The position numbers were made by a program, and so were the translations under genes. A model generated the notes under the pieces. The model worked only from the letters and a program-made list of their open reading frames with translations, had not been told where the DNA came from and did no database searches. From an uncultured Bacteroides sp. (GTDB lineage Bacteria > Bacteroidota > Bacteroidia > Chitinophagales > Chitinophagaceae): a stretch of DNA of 58,688 bases. Shown here piece after piece: positions 18,277-25,942 of the stretch. Numbering within the stretch: position 1 is the first letter of the stretch; each line of letters opens with the position of its first letter. Location of the stretch: positions 1 through 58,688 of the forward strand of contig CABHOP010000091.1 of NCBI GenBank assembly GCA_902168085.1, given 5' to 3'.

Positions 18277-18744
18277 CTATTTTAGTTTACTTAGTATTTC
18301 TTCCAGTCTGTTGTGTGCCATGTTTACACCATATGCAAATGGTAGTTTTAAGTTTTCATCCCTTGCCTGTGCAGAACGGTAGATGACTTGCATAGTTAGC
18401 TTGCTGGTATCTTCTGTCAGTTTCTCAAATTCCAGAAATTCAAGCTGCACATCAAATGTGGCATTCTCCATTTCGAAAGTGCGTACTATCTTCTGGTTGG
18501 GCAGGTACTCGTGTATAGTGCCATTAGCTTTGAATAATACATTACCTTGCGGGTCTGCTGTTTCAAATTGATAACTACCGTGTTTCCTGCTTTCCAGCTT
18601 CAGTACTTTAGTTCCCATCCATTGTTCTACAAGCTCAGCTTCTGCATAGGCGCGGAACAGTAGTTCTACCGGTAAATCAAACGCCCGCATGATGGTTAAA
18701 TACGGCTTATCTTCTTCAGCACTTACTTTTGTCTTTCTTTCCAT
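18277..18744 (-). CDS. SRPBCC (AHSA1-like) domain protein
   Basis: 155 residues of START/Bet v1-like fold: FDLPVELLFRAYAEAELVEQW at the front, GSYQFETADPQGNVLFKANG, then YLPNQKIVRTFEME and the closing MAHNRLEEILSKL helix. These single-domain proteins form a hydrophobic pocket and are usually encoded right after an ArsR regulator; their ligands are mostly unknown. Seven bases separate it from the arsR stop. No metal-binding or catalytic set is visible. Confidence 0.92.
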   Translation of the reverse strand: MERKTKVSAEEDKPYLTIMRAFDLPVELLFRAYAEAELVEQWMGTKVLKLESRKHGSYQFETADPQGNVLFKANGTIHEYLPNQKIVRTFEMENATFDVQLEFLEFEKLTEDTSKLTMQVIYRSAQARDENLKLPFAYGVNMAHNRLEEILSKLK

Positions 18745-18751
18745 AGTTCTG

Positions 18752-19072
18752 TTATTTAGTTTTGTATGTTTTCATAATTGTTTCCAGTTTGTTGAAGCGG
18801 TCATCCCACATGTTTCGGAATGGTTCTATGAAGTCGGCTATCTCTTTCATTTTTTGCGGGTTTAAATGATAATATATCTCTCTGCCGTTTTGCTCCTGTG
18901 TCAATAACTCACATTCGGTAAGTATCTGCAGGTGCCTGGAAACCGTAGGGCGAGCCGTATCAAAATTGGCAGCTATGGCCCCTGCCGTCATAGCATGTGC
19001 GGCTACCAGCATTAGGATAGCCCTCCTGGTTGGGTCTGCTATGGCTTGAAAAACATCTCTTCTCAGGTTCAT
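18752..19072 (-). CDS. ArsR-family winged-helix transcriptional regulator
   Basis: 106 residues. The winged-helix core is clear: [20 protein letters not shown], then [20 protein letters not shown] as the recognition helix, then a wing ending in [10 protein letters not shown]. The metal-binding ELCVCDL motif is absent and there is no cysteine pair, so it belongs to the non-metal ArsR subgroup that precedes AHSA1 genes. It is first in a five-gene operon. Its own promoter contains two operator-like dyads (19075-19090 and 19101-19116), strongly suggesting autorepression. Confidence 0.93.
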   Translation of the reverse strand: MNLRRDVFQAIADPTRRAILMLVAAHAMTAGAIAANFDTARPTVSRHLQILTECELLTQEQNGREIYYHLNPQKMKEIADFIEPFRNMWDDRFNKLETIMKTYKTK

Positions 19073-19074
19073 AT

Positions 19075-19121
19075 GTAGCTATTTGGCTACAAATATATAT
19101 GTAGTTAATTAGCTACGCAAA
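19075..19121 (-). promoter_or_regulatory. ArsR operon promoter with two operator dyads
   Basis: On the minus strand the order is TTTG (19121-19118), 20 bp, TATATTTG (19097-19090), then the ATG at 19072. This is the full Bacteroidota -33/-7 pattern. Two imperfect 16-bp dyads with GTAGC/GCTAC-type arms lie at 19101-19116, inside the promoter spacer, and at 19075-19090, touching the -7 box and start site. Their centres are 26 bp apart. The layout is what an autorepressor would use. Confidence 0.7.
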
Positions 19122-19211
19122 TTTTTTATAGAAAATTTACTAGCGGGAAGCTGTGTGTTACAAAATATCTAACTCGGGGTTTAAGTATATCTTAGCATTA
19201 ATCTATTTGAG

Positions 19212-19790
19212 ATGGGCGTACTACAATTGACTGCCGAAAACAGAACTACTATTAACTGGGCTAGTGGAACCAGTACTGAAATATTTATCTATCCTTCGAA
19301 TGCTACTTTTGCTGAACGCAATTTCCTATTTCGCATCAGCACTGCAACGGTGGAAGCAGAAACATCCACTTTCACTTTCTTTGAAGGAATAACACGGCAC
19401 TTAATGGTATTAAAAGGAGAATTAGAACTAATACACGAAGGGCGTTATACCAAACACCTGAAACTCTATGAGCAGGATATTTTTTCAGGTGAATGGGATA
19501 CACGCAGCAAAGGCAAGGTGACCGACTTTAACCTGATGCTGAAAGATGGGGCAACGGGTGCACTAATTCATCATCTCATAGCTGCACATGCCAGTGCTAC
19601 CTATGTGGCAGGTAGCGATTACTACTTCCTTTATCTGGCCTCAGGAAAGGCAACATTAAGTAACGGAAATACTGCAAATGCCAAAGATTTACTTTGGATT
19701 GGAAAGGGAGCGGATATAGTTGTTTATGCACAAGAACCTTGCGATATTATAGCAATTGAGGTATTTGTGTATCCGGATGACAGAAGTTAA
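19212..19790 (+). CDS. HutD/Ves family protein
   Basis: 192 residues of bicupin type. WASGTSTEIFIYP near the start, FLFRISTATVEAETSTFTFFEG, then HLMVLKGELEL and the LYEQDIFSGEWDTRSKGKVTDFNLM block are the HutD signature. HutD proteins are thought to set an upper limit on histidine utilisation, possibly by binding formylglutamate-like compounds; the E. coli relative Ves is cold-induced. No hut gene is adjacent; hutI lies about 38 kb away at the right edge. It is divergent from the ArsR operon, with 139 bp between the starts. Confidence 0.88.
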   Translation: MGVLQLTAENRTTINWASGTSTEIFIYPSNATFAERNFLFRISTATVEAETSTFTFFEGITRHLMVLKGELELIHEGRYTKHLKLYEQDIFSGEWDTRSKGKVTDFNLMLKDGATGALIHHLIAAHASATYVAGSDYYFLYLASGKATLSNGNTANAKDLLWIGKGADIVVYAQEPCDIIAIEVFVYPDDRS

Positions 19791-19844
19791 TCAGTTATTC
19801 AGTCAGTAGATACAATTGGCATCGTATAAAACCATTCGATTTTA

Positions 19845-20321
19845 TCAGTTTTTGCCATCATTTTTGCGCATAAACTCCAGTATGTGTCGAGCTTCATCAT
19901 CTGTGAGGTTTTGATTCGGCATGCGAACCATACATACTTCCATCATTGCTTTCGCTTCCGGATCTTTATCGAGCATCTCGTCAACATTCGTTACGAAATT
20001 CATGATCCACTCCGGTTGTCTTCTGTCAGTAACGCCTTTCCAACCCGGGCCAACCAGTTTTTCATCAGTAAGTTTGTGGCAAGACGCACATTTTACATCA
20101 TATACACTGCTCCCTGCTGCAATCATCTTTTCATCTAAAGGGTGTGTTAATTCAACATTTGTGAATTTGCCTATCCCTTTAGGATTTGAATTAGGATCAA
20201 CATATTCATTTTGGCCAGGATCAGGAGTTTCATCTTTCACCGATTTCTCTTCTGAATTTCCACATCCGTAAAAAGCAATAAACGCCGCGAAACATGTTAC
20301 ATATAACTGTTTAAGTTTCAT
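19845..20321 (-). CDS. c-type cytochrome lipoprotein
   Basis: 158 residues. A signal peptide ends in a lipobox (AFYGC, Cys ~20), so the protein is probably membrane-tethered in the periplasm. One haem site is present, CASCH (residues ~78-82), followed by LVGPGWKGVTDRR and the likely distal ligand region VRMPNQNLTDDEARHILEFM, whose Met is placed as in class I cytochromes c. The N-terminal ~45 mature residues are a polar linker. The usual job is electron transfer; the partner cannot be named. It has its own upstream region and is not linked to the epimerase gene, which ends in a terminator at 20483-20507. Confidence 0.93.
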   Translation of the reverse strand: MKLKQLYVTCFAAFIAFYGCGNSEEKSVKDETPDPGQNEYVDPNSNPKGIGKFTNVELTHPLDEKMIAAGSSVYDVKCASCHKLTDEKLVGPGWKGVTDRRQPEWIMNFVTNVDEMLDKDPEAKAMMEVCMVRMPNQNLTDDEARHILEFMRKNDGKN

Positions 20322-20482
20322 AAATTGGATTTTTATTGTGAATAAATGACAGAATAGTGGATAAGGTTAAGCACTTTTCATTTCGAATTACAATTAAGAA
20401 AAAATCATACCACGATATTAATAATTTAATTTCAGGAGAATGGTATGGAGTACCTGTTTTATACTGCCTTGTAAAAAATAAT

Positions 20483-20507
20483 AAAAGCCGCTACATCAGC
20501 GGCTTTT
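20483..20507 (-). terminator. terminator after the epimerase gene
   Basis: 10-bp stem AAAAGCCGCT/AGCGGCTTTT; on the minus strand it continues into a T-rich tail. It lies 44 bases past the stop at 20551. Confidence 0.85.
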
Positions 20508-20550
20508 ACTTTTCTGCGTAGCATGTAAATGCTCTCTAAGTAGCATCTTT

Positions 20551-21411
20551 TTACAAAATGTCAAGGTCGCGTGCTACATAATAACTGGGCACAAGTGGCC
20601 GGAAGCCGGTTTTACTTCTCAATTTGGAAGTATCCAGAATGCCAGCAAATGGATCGAGAAGCGGTGGTTCTTCTGCCTCAAAAGTTTTCGCAACTTTCCC
20701 GAAAGAATCAGCCAGTTCATACAGGGTGATTGGCGCATCATCGGCAACGTTGAATATCTCTCCATCAAGCCCCTCTGTATGCAACAGCAGCAGCAATGCT
20801 TGTGCTACATCCAGGTGATGCACCATATGCATTCTTGACCCCGAAAGATATTTCATCTTCTTTAACAGCGGTAGTATCTCTGCTATATGCGGGTCTTTAT
20901 CACCGTACACAAAAGCCAGGCGGAGTATCCGCACATCAAAACCGTTGTTTTGCTGCATCAACATTAACTCCTTTTCAGCCGCTATCTTACTGGATGCGTA
21001 GGCACGCAGGTCGTTAACATCAACCTGTTCATCTTCCCTGGCAGGGCGGCCGTAGCCAGACGCATAAACATTGCTGGTGCTGGCAAAAACAAAGCGTTTA
21101 ACACCGGCTGCCATAGCTGCATTGGCGAGCCCGATAGTACCCTCGCGATTGGTTTTTACAATGCCTTCATCATCGGTGAAGGTGCGAAACAATGCGGCAA
21201 GATGTATGACAGCATCCATGCCAGTTACGGCAGCAGGTATGGTGCCGGGTTCATACAGGTCCCCGATAATTACTTTGGCGCCAAGCGCTGCCAATGCAGA
21301 TGCTTTGGCAGCATCACGCACAAAAACAGATACATCGTATCCTTTAGCTAACAGTCGTGGCACAAGGCGGCTGCCCACTTTTCCTGTAGCTCCCGTCACT
21401 AAAATTTTCAT
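20551..21411 (-). CDS. NAD-dependent epimerase/dehydratase family protein
   Basis: 286 residues of extended SDR type. [11 protein letters not shown] binds the cofactor, [12 protein letters not shown] and AVIHLAALF follow, and the catalytic pair is YASSK (Tyr and Lys) after a [11 protein letters not shown] block. The C-terminal substrate domain is short and closes with [13 protein letters not shown]. The sugar or other substrate is not identifiable. It is codirectional with the AraC regulator gene 84 bp upstream, so the two may be functionally linked. The base composition is slightly GC-richer than nearby genes, but I did not count it. Confidence 0.9.
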   Translation of the reverse strand: MKILVTGATGKVGSRLVPRLLAKGYDVSVFVRDAAKASALAALGAKVIIGDLYEPGTIPAAVTGMDAVIHLAALFRTFTDDEGIVKTNREGTIGLANAAMAAGVKRFVFASTSNVYASGYGRPAREDEQVDVNDLRAYASSKIAAEKELMLMQQNNGFDVRILRLAFVYGDKDPHIAEILPLLKKMKYLSGSRMHMVHHLDVAQALLLLLHTEGLDGEIFNVADDAPITLYELADSFGKVAKTFEAEEPPLLDPFAGILDTSKLRSKTGFRPLVPSYYVARDLDIL

Positions 21412-21495
21412 AAAATAATGATTGAATATTTCAGTGCAAAGTTCTGTTTAAGGTGCGGGGCCAGCGAATAAGAATCAAACCAATAACTATGATTT

Positions 21496-22359
21496 TCAAA
21501 CTTTCCGGAAACCATTGGGCGTAGTGCCGGTCAGGCGCTTGAAATAGTTATTGAAGTAAGCCGGGTATTCAAAACCAAGCGCATAGGCGATATCGGCAAC
21601 GCTCCATTCACTATGCTGCAACAGTGCTTTGGCCTCTGCAATAATACGTGTGGCTATGTGGGTAGAGGTTGTTTTGCCGGTTACTTCTTTTACTACACGG
21701 TTCAAATAGTTTACATGAACGGCAAGATGTGTGGCAAAATCTTGCGCAGTTCTCAATTGCAGCGGCTCAGTGCTGCGTTCGATAGGAAACTGGCGCTCCA
21801 ATAGATCTGTAAATAAATGTGTGAGCCGGGTTGCACTGTTTTTAAAGGGTGCTATTGTTTCGGATGGTTGTATTCTTAATGCTTCATGAATAACCAGGGC
21901 AATATAATTGCGTATAAGATCGGCTTTGTAAGGATAATCTGCATTATACACGTCCAGCATTTTCTGAAAAATACCGGTCATAAATGCAGCCTGGTCGGTA
22001 TTTAGCGGAACAACGGGATTATCGCCCACCCTGAATAATGGAGAGTCTTGTAAATCCCTGTTGAGAAGAAAAGATTCGGTAAAAATGCAGGCATAGCCGC
22101 CTCTCCTATTAATATGTTGGACTAAAGAATGAGGAATTTTGGGGTTTACAAAAAAAAGTGCAGTCCCTTTTATTTCCACCAGCCGACCACCATAACCGAT
22201 GGTCATATCACCGTTTACCAGTCCCATTTTATAGAAGTCTCGCCGCCCGTGCCTGACCGGTGGTGCTACTGATGGTGAAAGCTCATGAACCTTGAAACCC
22301 TTCAGCCGCAGGTCTTGCATATTTACACCGGGGATGACTGCCGTCTCTTCATATGACAT
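21496..22359 (-). CDS. AraC-family transcriptional regulator
   Basis: 287 residues. The C-terminal ~100 residues hold the double HTH: LRTAQDFATHLAVHVNYLNR in the first, then WSVADIAYALGFEYPAYFNNYFKRLTGTTP in the second, with the family's typical GF.Y..YF.N.FK pattern. The N-terminus is a cupin-like sensor (GDMTIGYGGRLVEIKGTALFFVNP). It is probably an activator of the epimerase gene downstream. A TAACTTTG box ends four bases before the ATG, which would give an almost leaderless transcript, but no good -33 element is visible. Confidence 0.93.
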   Translation of the reverse strand: MSYEETAVIPGVNMQDLRLKGFKVHELSPSVAPPVRHGRRDFYKMGLVNGDMTIGYGGRLVEIKGTALFFVNPKIPHSLVQHINRRGGYACIFTESFLLNRDLQDSPLFRVGDNPVVPLNTDQAAFMTGIFQKMLDVYNADYPYKADLIRNYIALVIHEALRIQPSETIAPFKNSATRLTHLFTDLLERQFPIERSTEPLQLRTAQDFATHLAVHVNYLNRVVKEVTGKTTSTHIATRIIAEAKALLQHSEWSVADIAYALGFEYPAYFNNYFKRLTGTTPNGFRKV

Positions 22360-22490
22360 GCGACAAAGTTAATAAAATCAAACTTTGATGCGATTTGAGA
22401 TAAGAGGTGTTGTAGTAAGTGGCTAAAGGTTGTTGTAAGCAACACATTCCTGACTTGATCGTTGAAGCATTTTCCTGATTTACACGTGAC

Positions 22491-23723
22491 TCAACCCAGC
22501 ATTTTAATGGTGCCATCAACCCGGCATTTCATTCTCACGTAAATGATTAATGCTGAAATGAATGTAAGAATGCCGATAAAAATGATTGCGGAATTGATGC
22601 TTAACAAGTCAGCAATTATTCCTGTAAGGATGGCACCTATTGCATATCCCAAATCTCTCCATAATCTGAAGATGCCTATGCTCTTGGCTCTATCTTGCGG
22701 ATTGGTATTTTCAGCCACAGTAGCCAGGAAGGTAGGATATACCATAGCAGTACCCCAACCAAGAACAGCCGATAGCAGGACGTAAGATGACATTGAGTTT
22801 GCCCAAACCAGGGCTATCAAGGCGATAGCTTGCAAGAGCATTCCTGTGTAGAGCATATTCTTTTTACAAAATGTGTCGGCCATCTTCCCTGTAAATAGTT
22901 GCCCTATGCCCCACACCGCAGGATAAACAGCTGTTATTATGCCAATCTGTTCAATTGAAAAACCCTTTGAAGCAAGTAATATCGGAAAAATGCCCCAGGC
23001 CATACCATCATTCAGGTTATTGATAAGGCCAGCTTGCGTAACACTGCCTAAATTTTTATCCCTCCATGTGGTATCCCAAAATACATTCTTCAGTTTAGGA
23101 ACATTATTGGAGGCAGATTCTTTTGCTACATGATGCCTTGTGTCTTTTATAAGGAAAATGCTGCCAGACAAACCAAGCGCAACCAGGACAATGCCTATAT
23201 AAAACGGATAGGGCCTTACTTCATATTCACTAGCTATCCATCCTGTAAGAAAAGCTACAATTGCAACAGCAAGGTAGCCAGCAAATTCATTCAATCCCAT
23301 AGCAAAACCACGCTGTTTTTCTCCAACAAGGTCTATTTTCATTACCACCGTGCTTGACCATGCCAAACCCTGATTGATACCTAAAAGTATGTTTGCTGCT
23401 ATTACCCAATTCCAATTGGGGGCATACATCAGTATAAATGGTATCGGGATTCCTACCATCCATCCTGCTATGAGAAGGTTTTTTCTGCCAAACCTGTTTG
23501 CTAAGGTTCCTGTATAATAATTTGTAATTGCCTTAACGATGCCAAATACAACAATAAAAGAAAGTATGGCTGTTTTTGCTGCTATTGCAAACTCTTTTTC
23601 CGCTATCTGCGGCAGAATAGACCTTTCCAGCCCGACCATACCCCCGACAAAGGCATTGATAAGTACCAATAAAAAGAACTGATACCAATTCTCCTTTAAT
23701 CCTAGTTTTACGTCATTAGCCAT
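22491..23723 (-). CDS. MFS transporter
   Basis: 410 residues with 12 predicted helices. The loop 2-3 MFS motif is present (LANRFGRKNLLIAGW) and a related loop 8-9 element (FTGKMADTFCKKNMLYTGM) marks the second half. The start MANDVKLGLKENWYQFFLLVLINA is typical of Bacteroidota drug/unknown-type members. It is the third gene after arsR and the rhodanese gene, but 133 bp separate it from the latter, so it may have its own promoter; that gap holds an 8-bp inverted pair AGCAGTTA/TAACTGCT. Neighbourhood suggests export of a sulfur, thiol or metalloid compound; the sequence alone does not show this. Confidence 0.92.
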   Translation of the reverse strand: MANDVKLGLKENWYQFFLLVLINAFVGGMVGLERSILPQIAEKEFAIAAKTAILSFIVVFGIVKAITNYYTGTLANRFGRKNLLIAGWMVGIPIPFILMYAPNWNWVIAANILLGINQGLAWSSTVVMKIDLVGEKQRGFAMGLNEFAGYLAVAIVAFLTGWIASEYEVRPYPFYIGIVLVALGLSGSIFLIKDTRHHVAKESASNNVPKLKNVFWDTTWRDKNLGSVTQAGLINNLNDGMAWGIFPILLASKGFSIEQIGIITAVYPAVWGIGQLFTGKMADTFCKKNMLYTGMLLQAIALIALVWANSMSSYVLLSAVLGWGTAMVYPTFLATVAENTNPQDRAKSIGIFRLWRDLGYAIGAILTGIIADLLSINSAIIFIGILTFISALIIYVRMKCRVDGTIKMLG

Positions 23724-23856
23724 AGAACTTGTTTAAAAGGTAAGCAGTTATCTATAACCACGAGCTTTTACACAACGTCATAAGGCATACTTTTACTCTC
23801 GACGGATGGTGTTAGTTGTCTAACTGCTATATGCAAAGTTTCGTAAGGTGCATTTA

Positions 23857-24303
23857 TCAGTTTTGCATGGGATAACCCTTATCAATCCAGTTAACCTTCA
23901 AATTCTTTGGTATGTTCAGCAGCCTGGCATTTGTGAACTTCATTTCATTTAACAGTTCAAACGCCGGACGAATGTTAGGGCAATTTTCAAACGGACAACA
24001 ACCGCAGTAAATAACAATTTCTGATCCTTTTGGTATTTTAGCCAGTTGCTTTTTTAGGCGTGCCATGTTTTCTGCTTCCTGTGTAGGGCCTATCGTTATG
24101 GAATTTTTTATCTTTCCCGAAGGGCCAATATTAAAAATATAGGTCCCCGTGGTCATCCCACTGTTCAATTTTTCTGCTAGTTCAGCAGTAGCCATTAATT
24201 GTTTTTCCGTCCAGGGTTCTTTTTGTCCATTCTTTTGAAAGCTGGATAGGAATATAACGGCAGCTATGAATATGATAGCGCCAAATATTAATCTTGATTT
24301 CAT
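23857..24303 (-). CDS. membrane-anchored rhodanese-like protein
   Basis: 148 residues. An N-terminal hydrophobic segment (residues ~5-21) could be a signal or anchor. The C-terminal half matches the rhodanese fold: IGPTQEAENMARLKKQLAKI, then the active-site loop IVIYCGCCPFENCPN with Cys at ~100, 102, 103 and 108, then the closing NWIDKGYPM. The cysteine-rich loop differs from the plain CRxGxR loop of thiosulfate sulfurtransferases; a metal or persulfide role is possible. The start overlaps the arsR stop by four bases (ATGA), so the pair is translationally coupled. Its compartment would be periplasmic. Confidence 0.87.
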   Translation of the reverse strand: MKSRLIFGAIIFIAAVIFLSSFQKNGQKEPWTEKQLMATAELAEKLNSGMTTGTYIFNIGPSGKIKNSITIGPTQEAENMARLKKQLAKIPKGSEIVIYCGCCPFENCPNIRPAFELLNEMKFTNARLLNIPKNLKVNWIDKGYPMQN

Positions 24304-24632
24304 AATTCAGATTTGATTTTAGAGAGAATTGTATTCTGTTTTTCCAGATTATAAATTAAAACTTCGCGCATCAACTGGCAGGCTTTGTAAACTTTCGGAG
24401 AAGTTAAAGAATAGTAGTTGCATCTGCTGTCTTTCCTAACCTTCAATATACCGGCATTCACCATGATTGAAAGGTTTTGCGACAAAGTAGATTTCAAGCC
24501 CCCTACTTTTTCCAGAATATCGGAAAAGCAGAGTTCACCATTCCTCAAAATTTCGATTGCTTCAATACGTATCGGATTGCCTAAAGCTTTACAAATATCT
24601 GCATGCAGACTGTATATGTATTTTTCGTCCAT
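24300..24632 (-). CDS. ArsR-family thiol- or metal-sensing regulator
   Basis: About 110 residues from ATG 24632; a TTG at 24638 is in frame but lies in the operator. The core reads ICKALGNPIRIEAIEILRNG, ELCFSDILEKVGGLKSTLSQ as the HTH, then a wing with SRCNYYSLTSP. In ArsR/CadC sensors the corresponding element is ELCVCDL; here the first Cys is kept and the second is Ser. Two further Cys (CNYYSL, KACQLM) could form a redox or metal site with it. It leads a cluster with a rhodanese and an MFS gene. The dyad just ahead of its start indicates autoregulation. Confidence 0.92.
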   Translation of the reverse strand: MDEKYIYSLHADICKALGNPIRIEAIEILRNGELCFSDILEKVGGLKSTLSQNLSIMVNAGILKVRKDSRCNYYSLTSPKVYKACQLMREVLIYNLEKQNTILSKIKSEL

Positions 24633-24633
24633 G

Positions 24634-24677
24634 TTCAATAGTTCACAAAACTATGAACTGTTGAATAGCTTTCCAAA
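24634..24677 (-). promoter_or_regulatory. arsR promoter with dyad operator over the -7 box
   Basis: On the minus strand: TTTG (24677-24674), exactly 20 bp, then TAGTTTTG (24653-24646), then the ATG at 24632. A 32-bp dyad with 12-nt arms, TTCAATAGTTCA and TGAACTGTTGAA (one mismatch), spans 24634-24665 and covers the -7 box and predicted start site. The promoter grammar is the same as that of the other arsR promoter in this window. Confidence 0.7.
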
Positions 24678-24684
24678 TTAGTTA

Positions 24685-24692
24685 TATATTTG
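24685..24692 (+). promoter_or_regulatory. divergent -7 box TATATTTG reading rightward
   Basis: Exact TAnnTTTG match on the plus strand. Its -33 region overlaps the arsR dyad. A transcript from here would cross the 33-nt hairpin at 24768-24800 before reaching the ATG at 24862, giving a leader of about 160 nt. Confidence 0.4.
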
Positions 24693-24767
24693 ATGTGTTT
24701 TTTTGTGAGGGACTCGAACAAAGTGTATTTGATAATCGATCAAATAGAAGGTAGTAAATTGCAGAGA

Positions 24768-24800
24768 TAGTAAGGCCACTGAAATTCAGTGGCCTTACTA
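24768..24800. repeat. 33-nt perfect hairpin upstream of the orphan gene
   Basis: Sixteen-bp perfect arms, TAGTAAGGCCACTGAA and its complement, around a single A. There is no T run on either side, so it is not a classical terminator. Its central 19 nt match the hairpin at 25791-25809 at 18 of 19 positions. Confidence 0.8.
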
Positions 24801-24861
24801 CTAGTGAACCCGTTGATTGGCGTTGCGTCAATCTGAATGGTATTTGGCATTTAAAAACGAC

Positions 24862-25668
24862 ATGATGAGCAACTTTTCAAACATAGGATTTAACGTTACT
24901 ACACAAGAAAAATTTCAACGACTCCTCAACAAAGCATACAGGACAAGTAATACTATAAAGGTTGACGAAGGTGCGTATTCTATATACACAGACAATTCTG
25001 GAGCAGAACTATATTTTCAGTTTGACAAAGCAAATACTTGTATTGGAGTAAATCCTCATTTCAAAGGAATAAGTAAGAGAACAGTTTGTTTGATAAACTC
25101 ACTTGAAAGACCTGAAAGCGAATTTGATGGGGCTTTTCATTGTTGGGCAGCCCCATTAGAGGTAAACAACCCGGATAGCGGTGCTTACCCATTTATTTTT
25201 GACTTGCCCGACTTCAGAACAATTGGACAAATAGGCTTTCCGAAAAATTATGACATTCAATTAACAGCATTTGCACAAGAGTTAAGTATTTACAACAGTG
25301 AAAAAGAATATAATGACAGCCAAAAAACTGAACTAAGATGGGCAATTCAATCTTTTGTTCCTGGCGGACTTTTTTCATTTGAAGAAAAAGACTCTAATCC
25401 ACCACAAGCGACAGGCATGTTTACAGGTGTTATTAAGCAATTTGAAAGAAAACGCAATGAATTGACGAAGGAAGAATTTTATTGGTTACTTGTTGATACA
25501 TTGGGCGGAGAAACTGACGTTGTTGCTGATATTAGATTTTTTGAGAGGGCCCCTGTTGTAAAAGGAATTGTGCAAGGAGTATTTTGGTTGTCGGGGCAAC
25601 TAATAAACGCACCAAAAAGAGGATTAAACGGCAACAAAACATTCTTTCAAAAACTATTCGGGCGATGA
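24862..25668 (+). CDS. hypothetical protein in an AT-rich cassette
   Basis: About 268 residues from ATG 24862 (a second ATG follows at 24865); the frame is open from a TTG at 24817. I do not recognise it. It is soluble, with no signal peptide, and has aromatic-rich blocks (FHCWAAPLEVNNPDSGAYPF, RTIGQIGFPKNYDIQ) and a charged C-terminus. Codon choice looks more AT-rich than in flanking genes, which suggests but does not prove recent acquisition. It stands alone between near-identical hairpins and next to a tRNA-Arg 3' end. A defence or toxin role cannot be supported from the sequence. Confidence 0.75.
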   Translation: MMSNFSNIGFNVTTQEKFQRLLNKAYRTSNTIKVDEGAYSIYTDNSGAELYFQFDKANTCIGVNPHFKGISKRTVCLINSLERPESEFDGAFHCWAAPLEVNNPDSGAYPFIFDLPDFRTIGQIGFPKNYDIQLTAFAQELSIYNSEKEYNDSQKTELRWAIQSFVPGGLFSFEEKDSNPPQATGMFTGVIKQFERKRNELTKEEFYWLLVDTLGGETDVVADIRFFERAPVVKGIVQGVFWLSGQLINAPKRGLNGNKTFFQKLFGR

Positions 25669-25787
25669 GAAGAAAAACACCACATAACATCATCTTGGTA
25701 ATAAGGGGCTGACACTACAAACAACCTTTTAGTACTACGCAATTGAAAACAAGCAGTTTATATAGGTACCAAATTGAAGACAAAACA

Positions 25788-25812
25788 AAAGCCACTGAAA
25801 ATCAGTGGCTTT
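25788..25812 (-). terminator. terminator downstream of tRNA-Arg
   Basis: 11-bp stem AAAGCCACTGA/TCAGTGGCTTT followed on the minus strand by TTTTGTTTTG, ten bases past the tRNA 3' end. Confidence 0.8.
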
Positions 25813-25821
25813 CATATTCAG

Positions 25822-25895
25822 TGATCCGGATTGGATTCGAACCAATGACCACCAGCTTAGAAGGCTGATGCTCTATCCAACTGAGCTACCGGACC
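25822..25895 (-). tRNA. tRNA-Arg (anticodon TCT)
   Basis: Full cloverleaf read by hand on the minus strand. The acceptor GGTCCGG/CCGGATC has one G-T pair, the D arm is GCTC/GAGC, the anticodon arm is TCAGC-CTTCTAA-GCTGG, and the T arm is ATTGG-TTCGAAT-CCAAT. The discriminator is A and no CCA is encoded. 74 nt. Confidence 0.95.
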
Positions 25896-25942
25896 ATAAT
25901 GTGCGGTGCAAAGCTACATAAAAATGTGTTGATTATGAAAGG

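Noticed and set aside
24708-24719. tRNA 3' fragment (reverse of TTCGAGTCCC) as an att site
   Set aside because: Only about 10 nt look like a T-loop; the flanks do not pair and the sequence does not match the adjacent tRNA-Arg.
25669-25787. Insertion sequence remnant near tRNA-Arg
   Set aside because: No transposase frame, terminal inverted repeats or target duplication are visible; only the hairpin pair is unusual.
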